Assembly: GCA_022865865.1 (NCBI GenBank)
Contig: JALHTN010000131.1
Coordinates: forward strand, 1-9,734
Direction: 5' to 3'
DNA length: 9,734 bases
DNA from: Anaerolineales bacterium
GTDB taxonomy: Bacteria > Chloroflexota > Anaerolineae > Anaerolineales > UBA4823
Shown here: in pieces, positions 1 through 6,258 of the stretch
How the letters are laid out: each line of letters opens with the position of its first letter
Position numbering within the stretch: position 1 is the stretch's first letter
Program-made: the position numbers and the translations under genes
The notes under the pieces: generated by a model
Seen by the model: only the letters and a program-made list of their open reading frames with translations
What the model was told of the DNA's origin: nothing
Databases searched by the model: none

Positions 1-194
1 AACTTTCTGCCCTGCTTTAATTTGTCCATACCTAATTGGATCATGATATGTATTTCCTGCTCAACTTGGATACCCGCCTATCGCAATGAAAACACCCATC
101 GCTGGTTTTCTCAATTGTTAGTACTAACCAGGACGGATAAACGTTCAGATGATTGGTATAAATAAGTTGGATCGGAATAATTACCTCTTGGTAA

Positions 195-585
195 TTATCG
201 GATGTAAATGGTGTTCAGATCATGGTTTGATAACCCCGAGGTGCTCCCATCGAAATAGATTTGAGTACTGAACTCACTATTTGTGTTTTCCCCGAGGATG
301 AGAGGGCTAATATCTTTATCGTTTGCTCGGGGCTCCCAACACGGAAGATGCGCCCATGGTTGAGATTAACAGCCTGCCATCCGCAAGCAAAGGGAAGGCA
401 TCAATATCTTCACCAGGGGCTGCGATACCCACATCGCCTTCCTGGGCAGCACCAATTGCAGTTTGAATAGTTGGATAATCCTGGGGAACAATGATGGTGG
501 CTGCTAGGTAACTGCTGGCAAATGCAATGATTTTAGAAGACAGGTGCGCAGATATAATATAAATGCTGATAATATAAACCACCAT
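195..585 (-). pseudogene. Decayed secreted beta-helix / FDGS-module protein remnant
   Basis: Two overlapping reading frames together read like pieces of one surface protein. The first frame (585 to 316) has a hydrophobic N-terminal stretch, then ATIIVPQDYPTIQTAIGAAQ, the usual opening strand-turn of right-handed beta-helix proteins, then EDIDAFPLLADGRLLIST. It stops at TAA 318-316. The frame shifted by one base is open from 326 to 195 and continues the same module: NDKDISPLILGENTNSEF, then IYFDGSTSGLSNHDLNTIYI. I recall this pattern (DEDLLAF...GENT...YFDGSDVGL...EDVDA) from repeated modules in Chloroflexi exported proteins. The break lies between about 326 and 345. The beta-helix opening runs straight into the module at APG-EDIDAF, which suggests an internal deletion as well. 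The first ATG sits inside the upstream terminator hairpin and has no ribosome binding site, so I judge this a non-functional remnant. A sequencing error could explain the frameshift but not the missing helix. Confidence 0.6.
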
Positions 586-611
586 TGAGTTTGCTCACTC
601 AATGGTGGTTT
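576..611. terminator. 15-bp perfect inverted repeat, probable terminator of the AIF-like gene
   Basis: Arms 576-590 and 597-611 are perfectly complementary (15 bp) around a 6-nt loop. The repeat begins 14 nt past the oxidoreductase stop codon. Read on the minus strand, the stem ends in GGTTT followed by ATATTAT, a weak U-tract. Read on the plus strand it ends in GGTTTTTG, a better one. It probably terminates the minus-strand gene and may work in both directions, although no plus-strand gene is visible. Confidence 0.65.
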
Positions 612-625
612 TTGATCAATTCATA

Positions 626-1804
626 TTATCCAGGTAGACGTCCCTTTAAATTTTCCTCGGTAAATGGACCCGGAACCGAAATCAACTGCCGGGCTGCATC
701 GACCTGGTCCCACACATTCCACAGGAGAACTCCTTTTACTCGTCCTCGATCCAAATAATACACCACGCCCTTTTGGAATGGATCGCTCCAGTCAGCGAAA
801 GTTTCTAATTTTGGATTCAATTCTCCTACCGCTTCATAACCTAGTTCGAACATGTCTGAATAGAATGCCGAGATATGATCGTATGGCTCAGCTTTTCCAG
901 CCATGTTGCGACCAGCAGCTTTCCCACTGGATAAGGCATTGTCCTCATGTTCCACTCGCATGCGGAACCCTAATACAGGATTAAAAATACCTGCCACATC
1001 ACCTGCAGCAAATATATCCGTCTGGCTCGTTTGGAGATATTCATCAACCTCAATACCATTAGCGACGGTAATTCCAGCTTTTTCTGCCAGACTCGTATTG
1101 GGAATAATCCCGATCCCCGCAACCACATGATCGACTGTTAACTCCCGCCCAGATTTCGTTTTGAGAACAAATTCTGATCCGCGCTCTTCAATATCACTGA
1201 CTAATTCCCCGGCTAATACCTTGACCCCTTTCTGAAGGTAATAGTCATTTAAGAAGCTGGCAAGATCTGGGGGAAAGATACGTGAACCAATGCCATGCTC
1301 TGGGAAAAGCATAACGACATCTTGACCTTGATCACGTAATGCGGAGGTTAGCTCGGAGCCAATAAAGCCACCACCGATGATCGCAAATCGTGATTTCTTT
1401 TCTGTCAACCGGCTTAATTTCTGGAAATCATCCAGAGTCCGGAAGTAAATGACCTCATCACCACCAAATGGTAATTTTCTTGGGGTGCCGCCAGTGGCGA
1501 GTAGAAGTTTTTCATAGCTGTAGTTTTGCCCCTGGTCATCGGTCACCAGCTTGCTTTGCAGATTGATCGCCTCTGCAAATCTCGAGAGGTGGATATCCGC
1601 GTTCTTCTTTGATGATTGGCGAAAGATCGCCTCCAATGGTTTCCCTTTCCAAAGCCCTTTACTCAGGGGAGGACGGTTGTATGGAGGATGGCTTTCACAA
1701 GTGAGTATTCCGATTGATCCTTCCGGGTCTACCTCCCTGATACCGGAAACTGCTGCGTCCGCAGACATGCCTCCACCGATAATCAAGTACTTATATTGTG
1801 GCAT
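626..1804 (-). CDS. AIF-like FAD/NAD(P)H-dependent oxidoreductase
   Basis: This is a 392-aa flavoprotein of the two-dinucleotide-fold class (ferredoxin reductase/AIF type). It should bind FAD and oxidise NAD(P)H, passing electrons to an unknown acceptor. Visible motifs are the FAD-binding GGGMSA at 10-15, RPPLSK at 44-49, ATGGTPR at 103-109, the NAD-binding GGGFIGSEL at 144-152, FAAGDVAG at 265-272 and RVEHEDNA at 283-290. The C-terminal part (FYSD at 314-317, GYEAVG at 322-327, KGVVYYL at 345-351, LLWN at 360-363) matches the AIF C-terminal domain better than that of ordinary dioxygenase ferredoxin reductases. AIF residues remembered as K177, E314, H454 and E493 appear conserved, while W483 is Tyr here. 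There is no signal peptide or membrane helix, so it is probably cytosolic. The ATG at 1804 is preferred because AGGAG lies 5 nt upstream. A TTG 13 codons earlier (1843) has no such site. The gene appears to be a single-gene unit. Confidence 0.85.
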   Translation of the reverse strand: MPQYKYLIIGGGMSADAAVSGIREVDPEGSIGILTCESHPPYNRPPLSKGLWKGKPLEAIFRQSSKKNADIHLSRFAEAINLQSKLVTDDQGQNYSYEKLLLATGGTPRKLPFGGDEVIYFRTLDDFQKLSRLTEKKSRFAIIGGGFIGSELTSALRDQGQDVVMLFPEHGIGSRIFPPDLASFLNDYYLQKGVKVLAGELVSDIEERGSEFVLKTKSGRELTVDHVVAGIGIIPNTSLAEKAGITVANGIEVDEYLQTSQTDIFAAGDVAGIFNPVLGFRMRVEHEDNALSSGKAAGRNMAGKAEPYDHISAFYSDMFELGYEAVGELNPKLETFADWSDPFQKGVVYYLDRGRVKGVLLWNVWDQVDAARQLISVPGPFTEENLKGRLPG

Positions 1805-1809
1805 AATTG

Positions 1810-1814
1810 CTCCT
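1810..1814 (-). promoter_or_regulatory. Ribosome binding site fixing the AIF-like start
   Basis: AGGAG on the minus strand lies 5 nt before the ATG at 1804. It supports that codon over the longer TTG-initiated frame, and the protein then begins directly with the beta strand leading into the FAD-binding glycine motif. Confidence 0.7.
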
Positions 1815-1889
1815 GATATCGCCAGGTTTATGGCATTAATCAAAATTTTGTGCTTAAAGTTCCCTTGCTGAGCAGATGTTTCAGAGCAG

Positions 1890-1952
1890 CATCATATATA
1901 ATACTAATATTATCATAAATATTGTATAATATATGCTTTGAGTGAGTATCAA
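1890..1952 (-). promoter_or_regulatory. AT-rich probable promoter/operator region of the AIF-like gene
   Basis: This is a strikingly AT-rich block between the trpB2-side hairpin and the oxidoreductase. A TTGATA hexamer (1952-1947 on the minus strand) is a plausible -35 element. Several overlapping -10-like words (TTATAC, TATACA, TACAAT) follow at 17, 18 and 20 bp, so the exact -10 cannot be fixed. The arms 1894-1904 and 1924-1934 form an imperfect inverted repeat (10 of 11 positions) that could bind a dimeric regulator or simply reflect AT bias. Confidence 0.3.
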
Positions 1953-1987
1953 ACAGCTGTATGGCCAAATCAGAGCGAAGTAAGTGA

Positions 1988-2018
1988 ATACAGCCCCTGG
2001 GTAATCCGGGGGCTGTAT
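1988..2018 (-). terminator. GC-rich hairpin downstream of trpB2
   Basis: Arms 1988-2000 and 2006-2018 can form a 13-bp stem with a 5-nt loop, interrupted on the minus strand by one C-A mismatch (a G-U wobble if read on the plus strand). It lies 26 nt past the trpB2 stop codon. The sequence after the stem (TCACTTACTT) is T-rich but lacks a true U-run, so this is a probable but not classical terminator separating trpB2 from the oxidoreductase. Confidence 0.5.
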
Positions 2019-2044
2019 GGTGAGAGTTTAAACTTGAAGATGGT

Positions 2045-3418
2045 TTAGGCAGGTAAATTCACCTCGGGAAGGTGCTTCATTGCCTCCTGTATTTCCTCTT
2101 CGGGATAAGCGAAGTCATATAATTGGTTGCCAAGGTACGCCTCGTAAGCTGCCAGGTCAAAGTGGCCATGACCAGAAAGGTTGAAAAGGATCACTCTCTC
2201 CTCACCTTTCTCCTTCGCATCCAGAGCTTCATCGATCGCCCCACGAATAGCATGAGCAGATTCAGGTGCGGGCAGAATTCCCTCGCTCCTAGAAAACATC
2301 ACGGCAGCTTCAAAAGTTGCCAGCTGGTGTACTGCTCTTGCTTCAATATATCCGGCGTCGTAAAGCGAACAAAGGCTGGGAGCCATACCATGGTATCGGA
2401 GACCACCGGCGTGAATTGGGGGTGGAACAAAACGATGACCCAAGGTATGCATTTTAACGATTGGAGCCATCTTGGCTGAGTCACCATAATCAAATGCGTA
2501 AACACCCTTGGTGAGACTTGGAGAAGCGGTTGGCTCTATCGCCAGGAAACGGGTTCGCTGTCCATCCAATAAGTTTTGGCGGATGAAGGGGAAGGCAATG
2601 CCTGAGAAATTCGAACCACCGCCCACGCAGCCAATCACAACATCCGGATACTCGCCAGCCATATCCATTTGTTTCAAGGATTCTTCACCAACTATTGTTT
2701 GGTGAAGGAGTACGTGATTCAGTACAGAGCCAATACCATATTTTTTCGCCCCCCCGGAGGTGGCTGCGGCTTCGACTGCTTCTGCAATAGCAATCCCCAA
2801 AGAACCGGGACTTTCAGGATCTTCAGCAAGCACAGATTGGCCAAATTGTGTCTTGTTTGTTGGGCTGGCAAAGACTTGTGCCCCATATGTTTCCATGAGG
2901 ATCCGGCGGTAAGGCTTCTGCTGGTATGAAACATTGACCATATACACTTCCAGGTCAAGGTCAAAAAATTGGCAGGCAAGAGCCAAAGCGGATCCCCATT
3001 GACCAGCACCGGTTTCTGTAGTGAGTGCTTTCGTACCGGAGGCTTTGTTATAGTATGCCTGCGGGATGGCGGTGTTGGGTTTGTGACTCCCGGCAGGTGA
3101 GACACCTTCATACTTATAGTAAATATGGGCAGGAGTACCCAGCACTTTTTCCAGACGTCTTGCTCTCAGCAGTGGTGTCGGGCGGTAGAGCTTGTAGATA
3201 TCACGCACTTCTTCAGGGATATCGATATAGCGGTCCGTGCTTATCTCCTGCATGATAAGCTCCATCGGGAACAGGACATTGAGAAAATCAGGGGAAACCG
3301 GTTCCATTGTTAGCGGGTTGAGCACGGGAGCCGGGGCGACCGGGTGGTCAGCATTGAGGTTGTACCAGGTTCGAGGTATATCACTTTCATTTAGGGTAAA
3401 GCTAGTCTGGTCAGTCAT
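2045..3418 (-). CDS. trpB: TrpB2-type tryptophan synthase beta chain
   Basis: This PLP enzyme condenses indole with serine to give tryptophan. At 457 aa it has the length and signature of the TrpB2 branch, longer than the roughly 400-aa TrpB1. Key sites are YRPTPLLRA at 78-86, SHKPN at 111-115 with the PLP-binding Lys113, the ETGAGQWGSALA stretch at 135-146, the phosphate-binding GGGSN at 266-270, HAGGLRYHG at 336-344 and the C-terminal LSGHGHFD at 414-421. TrpB2 enzymes often act without a TrpA partner, using free or salvaged indole, and no trpA is visible here. The ATG at 3418 is chosen because GGAGG lies 8 nt upstream. A possible in-frame ATG at 3484 would add 22 residues but sits in the leader just after the terminator with no ribosome binding site. 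The Trp T-box upstream ties expression to uncharged tRNA-Trp. The protein looks intact. Confidence 0.93.
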   Translation of the reverse strand: MTDQTSFTLNESDIPRTWYNLNADHPVAPAPVLNPLTMEPVSPDFLNVLFPMELIMQEISTDRYIDIPEEVRDIYKLYRPTPLLRARRLEKVLGTPAHIYYKYEGVSPAGSHKPNTAIPQAYYNKASGTKALTTETGAGQWGSALALACQFFDLDLEVYMVNVSYQQKPYRRILMETYGAQVFASPTNKTQFGQSVLAEDPESPGSLGIAIAEAVEAAATSGGAKKYGIGSVLNHVLLHQTIVGEESLKQMDMAGEYPDVVIGCVGGGSNFSGIAFPFIRQNLLDGQRTRFLAIEPTASPSLTKGVYAFDYGDSAKMAPIVKMHTLGHRFVPPPIHAGGLRYHGMAPSLCSLYDAGYIEARAVHQLATFEAAVMFSRSEGILPAPESAHAIRGAIDEALDAKEKGEERVILFNLSGHGHFDLAAYEAYLGNQLYDFAYPEEEIQEAMKHLPEVNLPA

Positions 3419-3426
3419 TTTTTGTT

Positions 3427-3431
3427 CCTCC
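3427..3431 (-). promoter_or_regulatory. Ribosome binding site of trpB2
   Basis: GGAGG on the minus strand, 8 nt before the ATG at 3418. It decides the start codon against the upstream in-frame ATG at 3484. It lies about 75 nt beyond the T-box terminator, so control should be by transcription attenuation and not by masking of this site. Confidence 0.8.
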
Positions 3432-3504
3432 GTATTGGTTAATAGGATCTGGATTAATGATCGCCTGAGTGGCATTCCTGCCATCAGCGGGGGAGGGTGG
3501 AATT

Positions 3505-3540
3505 AAAAACGCGCCCATCCCCGGGATTGGGGACGAACGC
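3505..3540 (-). terminator. T-box leader intrinsic terminator
   Basis: On the minus strand GCGTTCGTCCCC (3540-3529) pairs with GGGGATGGGCGC (3522-3511): a 12-bp stem including three G-U pairs and a 6-nt loop, followed by GTTTTT (3510-3505). The 5' arm contains the CGTCCC segment that the upstream T-box sequence captures in the antiterminator form. The two folds are mutually exclusive, as expected for attenuation. Confidence 0.88.
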
Positions 3541-3585
3541 AAGGTCCGCGGTACCACCCCTTTTAGGCTGACGAATTGACCGATC

Positions 3586-3614
3586 AAAAAATCCCGCCGG
3601 TGCTGCGACGGGAT
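3586..3614 (-). terminator. Terminator-like hairpin inside T-box stem III
   Basis: On the minus strand ATCCCGTCG (3614-3606) and CGGCGGGAT (3599-3591) form a 9-bp stem with one G-U pair and a 6-nt loop, followed immediately by T's to 3586. It has the form of an intrinsic terminator but lies upstream of the T-box antiterminator sequence, within the AGGCTG/CAGCCT stem. It may be only an extended stem III apical hairpin. Whether RNA polymerase pauses or stops here is unknown. Confidence 0.45.
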
Positions 3615-3848
3615 GATAAAGCCAGCCTCACTTCATTTGGGTACGACCATAATATGGTTTATACCCTTAGCCTTGATAACGGTGGCAACTCCGGCGCGGG
3701 TTACTCGGATTTCTCCTTTGTCCCTGCAACTCCAAGGTCCATTCAGTGCTGATGTGCGGGCGGAATTCTCACCATTCTACCGCTCTCTGGCCGCCAGTTC
3801 GGCACGTACTCGTCCTTTTCAATGTCTTTGCTTATTCAGTTAGGGTGG

Positions 3849-3876
3849 ATTATATGCAAAAGGAGAGAATTGTCAA
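3849..3876 (-). promoter_or_regulatory. Consensus sigma-70 promoter for the T-box/trpB2 unit
   Basis: On the minus strand TTGACA (3876-3871) and TATAAT (3854-3849) are both perfect consensus hexamers separated by 16 bp. Transcription should start near 3842, just before stem I. Such a strong constitutive promoter suits a gene whose control lies in leader attenuation. It sits 84 nt past the folA stop, so trpB2 is an independent unit. Confidence 0.85.
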
Positions 3877-3960
3877 GGGATTCATGATGTTTGCAGTCCC
3901 GCATTCCAGGATTTGGATTAATTGATTTAGATACATTCAATCAATATTGTTCAAAAACTG

Positions 3961-4458
3961 TTACTTCTCTCTTCTGACCAATATTTTAAAGGTAAAGGCA
4001 TACTGGTTCTTCTCATCAGATGGGGAGAGCTCTGTCTTGATCTCTTGCCAATCAATGCTTGAATATTCCGGGAAATATACATCCGCGGGCAGGATGGCAT
4101 GTACCTGTGTGAGATATATCCGATCGGCCAAATCAATTGCCTGTTCAAACAGATCGCCACCTCCGATCACGAATACTTCATCCTCCAAACCCATGCGGGC
4201 AAATTCTACTGCAGTTTCTAAAGATCGAGCCACCAGGCAGCCATCAGGTTGGTAGTTCGGGTTGCGGGTCACAATGATCATCGTCCTCCCGGGTAGGGGA
4301 TTGCCGATCGATTCGTATGTTATGCGCCCGGTGATCAGGTGGTGACCCATGGTGAGTGATTTAAATCGTTTGAGGTCAGCAGGCAGGTGCCAGGGGAGGC
4401 GGCCTTCAACTCCAATACCCCGTTCCTCATCCATAGCCACGATTAGTGAGATAATCAC
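3961..4458 (-). CDS. folA: Dihydrofolate reductase
   Basis: This enzyme reduces dihydrofolate to tetrahydrofolate with NADPH in the cytosol. The 165-aa length is typical. Visible sites are ISLIVAM at 3-9, [19 protein letters not shown] at 14-32 with catalytic Asp28, [10 protein letters not shown] at 43-52, PLPGRT at 54-59, and VIGGGDLF at 97-104, the cofactor-binding turn. The position after the Gly-Arg pair is Ile46, where many homologues carry Lys or His that helps bind NADPH; a small oddity. The start is GTG at 4458, because the first in-frame ATG would remove the essential first beta strand. A GAGG lies just upstream, inside thyA. The GTG overlaps the thyA TGA by 4 nt (GTGA), implying translational coupling to the enzyme that makes its substrate. 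I see no clear terminator after it; only a short AT-rich repeat and the trpB2 promoter follow. Confidence 0.95.
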   Translation of the reverse strand: MIISLIVAMDEERGIGVEGRLPWHLPADLKRFKSLTMGHHLITGRITYESIGNPLPGRTMIIVTRNPNYQPDGCLVARSLETAVEFARMGLEDEVFVIGGGDLFEQAIDLADRIYLTQVHAILPADVYFPEYSSIDWQEIKTELSPSDEKNQYAFTFKILVRREK

Positions 4459-5249
4459 ACGGATACCTCGGCTTTAATATGGGGGTGAGACTGGTAATCT
4501 ACCAGGTTAAAATCATCATACTGGAAATCGAATATCGAGTTAACTTCTGGATTGATTTCCATTCTGGGTAATGGATAAGGTTGGCGGGCCATCTGAATCT
4601 GGGCTTGTTCAATGTGATTGTTGTACAGGTGGAGATCGCCGAAGGTGTGCACGAATTCACCAATTTCGAGATCGCATACTTGAGCTATCATGTAAGTTAA
4701 TAGAGAGTATGAAGCGATATTAAATGGCACGCCAAGAAAAACATCTGCTGAGCGCTGGTAGAGTTGGCAAGAAAGTTTTCCGTGGTTAACATAAAATTGG
4801 AACAGCAAATGGCAGGGTGGTAATGCCATCGAGTCAATATCTCCAACATTCCAGGCGCTGACGATTATCCTGCGCGAATTTGGATTGTTCTTGATTAATT
4901 CAATAACCTGTGAAATTTGATCGACTGTTTGCCCATCAGTGGTTTTCCATGATCGCCATTGAACGCCATAGACTGGCCCAAGTTCGCCATTCTCATCTGC
5001 CCATTCATTCCAAATCCGAACACCGTGTTTTTGAAGATCGGCGACATTGCTCTGACCATTAATCATCCACAGCAATTCGTGTATGATGGACCTCAGGTGT
5101 AATTTCTTGGTCGTCAATACCGGGAAACCAGCTTGCAAATCGAAACGAGTTTGGTAGCCAAAGACAGAAATCGTGCCTGTACCCGTTCGATCTGCTTTTG
5201 GTTGTCCATTATCAAGGATGTACTGCAGCATGTCGAGATACTGTCTCAT
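4455..5249 (-). CDS. thyA: Thymidylate synthase
   Basis: This enzyme methylates dUMP to dTMP with methylenetetrahydrofolate, releasing dihydrofolate. With the ATG at 5249 it is 264 aa, the same length as the E. coli enzyme, and aligns with it almost without gaps. Visible sites are DRTGTGT at 20-26 with Arg21, the RRIIVSAWN stretch at 126-134, the nucleophile Cys146 in [17 protein letters not shown] at 161-173, FNIASY at 176-181 with Asn177, and GDLHLYNNH at 204-212. It is the classical folate-dependent ThyA, not flavin-dependent ThyX. The start is decided by GGAGG 9 nt before this ATG; a TTG three codons earlier directly abuts that site and is unlikely. It follows ribF by 49 nt and overlaps folA, so it is probably the sixth gene of the infB operon, though a weak local promoter cannot be excluded. 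Confidence 0.97.
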   Translation of the reverse strand: MRQYLDMLQYILDNGQPKADRTGTGTISVFGYQTRFDLQAGFPVLTTKKLHLRSIIHELLWMINGQSNVADLQKHGVRIWNEWADENGELGPVYGVQWRSWKTTDGQTVDQISQVIELIKNNPNSRRIIVSAWNVGDIDSMALPPCHLLFQFYVNHGKLSCQLYQRSADVFLGVPFNIASYSLLTYMIAQVCDLEIGEFVHTFGDLHLYNNHIEQAQIQMARQPYPLPRMEINPEVNSIFDFQYDDFNLVDYQSHPHIKAEVSV

Positions 5250-5258
5250 CGCTACCAA

Positions 5259-5263
5259 CCTCC
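5259..5263 (-). promoter_or_regulatory. Ribosome binding site fixing the thyA start
   Basis: GGAGG on the minus strand lies 9 nt before the ATG at 5249 and directly touches the alternative TTG at 5258. This spacing rules for the ATG. Confidence 0.75.
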
Positions 5264-5298
5264 ATCACCTGTGTTCTACTATACCAATAAAGTTTGCG

Positions 5299-6228
5299 TT
5301 AGTTTAGGGTGGCGAGAATGCCTTCAGCCTGGATGATATCTTGCTGAATCTGGCTTACCAGCGCATCAATATTCGGAAACTTCTGCTCGTCACGTAGATG
5401 GCTGATGAAATCCAACTGGATTTCCAGACCATAAATTTGATCATGGAAATCAAGCAAGTGAGTTTCGACTTGAATGCGCTCATGTTCAGAAGCGAATGTG
5501 GGTCGGGTGCCAATATTTGTTACGGCACCGTATGTAGTCCTATTAATCACGGCTTTAGAGACGTAGACACCGGATTTTGGCAAGGCACGCTCCAACCATA
5601 AGGATAGATTCGCGGTGGGGATGCCTATGGTATGACCGCGCCCGTCTCCTGGAACTACCTGTCCTTTTACGAAGTACGGACGACCCAGTAAATGGTTCAC
5701 AAGAACTATATCACCATCCATCAGCGCAGCCCTTATCCGGCTGGAGGAGACAATCTGCCCCTCAATCTCGACTGGTGTAATGGTACTCAGGGTGTAACCG
5801 AAATCCTTCCCTAATTCATTCAGGTATTGGAAATTCCCAACCCGGTTGTGACCCAAGGCGAAGTCCGGTCCTACCATTAAATGCTGCATGCTGATGTGAG
5901 TTTTTAATAACGCGATGAAATCTTGCGCATTGATAGCTGAAACCGAGGGTGTAAATGGGAATGTGATCACCACATCAACACCCAAATTACCTAATAGATG
6001 CGCCCGTTCATCCGGGGTGGTGAGATAAGAAGGATTTTGGCGTTTTCCAATGACAACTGCAGGATGGGGGTAGAAGGTAAATACAACTGCCTCAGATCCA
6101 GTTGTATGTGCTCCTGTGACCAATTTACGAACGATTTCCTGGTGACCGAGGTGAACACCATCAAATGTACCAATCGTTAGCCAGGTGTCTTGGAGGTTTA
6201 CTCCCTCTAAAGACTGGAAATGACGCAT
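5299..6228 (-). CDS. ribF: Bifunctional riboflavin kinase / FAD synthetase
   Basis: The protein converts riboflavin to FMN and FMN to FAD. The 309-aa length is normal for the two-domain bacterial enzyme. The N-terminal nucleotidyltransferase domain shows GTFDGVHLGH at 20-29, FTFYPHP at 50-56 and SSSRIRAAL at 161-169. The C-terminal kinase domain shows GDGRGHTIGIPTANL at 195-209, SGVYV at 219-223, TNIGTRPTF at 238-246, ETHLLDF at 255-261 and LRDEQKF at 278-284. Both active domains therefore look complete. The ATG at 6228 gives the usual N-terminus, but its ribosome binding site is weak (GGTGAAG upstream), so translation may depend on ribosomes arriving from truB, 30 nt away. Placement after truB is the common bacterial order. 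Its FAD could serve the oxidoreductase further left, but no regulatory link is visible. Confidence 0.96.
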   Translation of the reverse strand: MRHFQSLEGVNLQDTWLTIGTFDGVHLGHQEIVRKLVTGAHTTGSEAVVFTFYPHPAVVIGKRQNPSYLTTPDERAHLLGNLGVDVVITFPFTPSVSAINAQDFIALLKTHISMQHLMVGPDFALGHNRVGNFQYLNELGKDFGYTLSTITPVEIEGQIVSSSRIRAALMDGDIVLVNHLLGRPYFVKGQVVPGDGRGHTIGIPTANLSLWLERALPKSGVYVSKAVINRTTYGAVTNIGTRPTFASEHERIQVETHLLDFHDQIYGLEIQLDFISHLRDEQKFPNIDALVSQIQQDIIQAEGILATLN

Positions 6229-6258
6229 AGGACCAGCTTCACCGGTAAATTTTATTTA

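Larger units (their letters stand above)
3505..3842 (-). promoter_or_regulatory. Tryptophan T-box riboswitch leader
   Basis: The leader shows the standard T-box landmarks in order. Stem I begins with AAAAGGACGAGTACG, containing the AGTA specifier-loop motif, followed by the AGAGAGC bulge and the GGTGAGA terminal loop. The specifier side reads GAATGGACC, with UGG at 3741-3739, the Trp codon. The stem II region has CCCGCGCCGG and CCACCGTTATC. Stem III is closed by AGGCTG/CAGCCT (3628-3623 with 3570-3565). The conserved GGGTGGTACCGCGG follows at 3559-3546, and then the terminator. Binding of uncharged tRNA-Trp should stabilise the antiterminator (TGGT bulge with the tRNA acceptor end) and allow transcription into trpB2. 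Charged tRNA leads to termination. The 5' end is inferred from the promoter position. The codon reading fits the downstream gene independently. Confidence 0.93.

Noticed and set aside
1..44. Possible gene start on the minus strand (MIQLGMDKLKQ...) running off the left edge
   Set aside because: Only about 14 codons are visible, with an AGGA 10 nt upstream. The peptide matches nothing I recognise and the signal is too short to call.
2719..3111. Minus-strand frame of 130 codons inside trpB2
   Set aside because: It is a shifted reading of the trpB2 gene, with no ribosome binding site and low-plausibility composition.
3419..3484. 22-residue N-terminal extension of trpB2 from an upstream in-frame ATG, or a leader peptide
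   Set aside because: The ATG at 3484 has no ribosome binding site and lies right after the attenuator; GGAGG sits correctly before the ATG at 3418, where homology also begins.
3613..3843. Plus-strand open frame of 76 codons
   Set aside because: It lies entirely antisense to the T-box leader, whose conserved RNA elements explain the sequence.
3877..3960. Terminator after folA
   Set aside because: Only a 6-bp AT-rich repeat (TTGATT/AATCAA) with an 11-nt loop is present; no GC-rich stem or U-run, so read-through toward the T-box terminator is possible.
5278..5283. TATAGT on the minus strand as a -10 element for a separate thyA promoter
   Set aside because: No -35-like hexamer lies 16 to 18 bp upstream, so the evidence is too thin.
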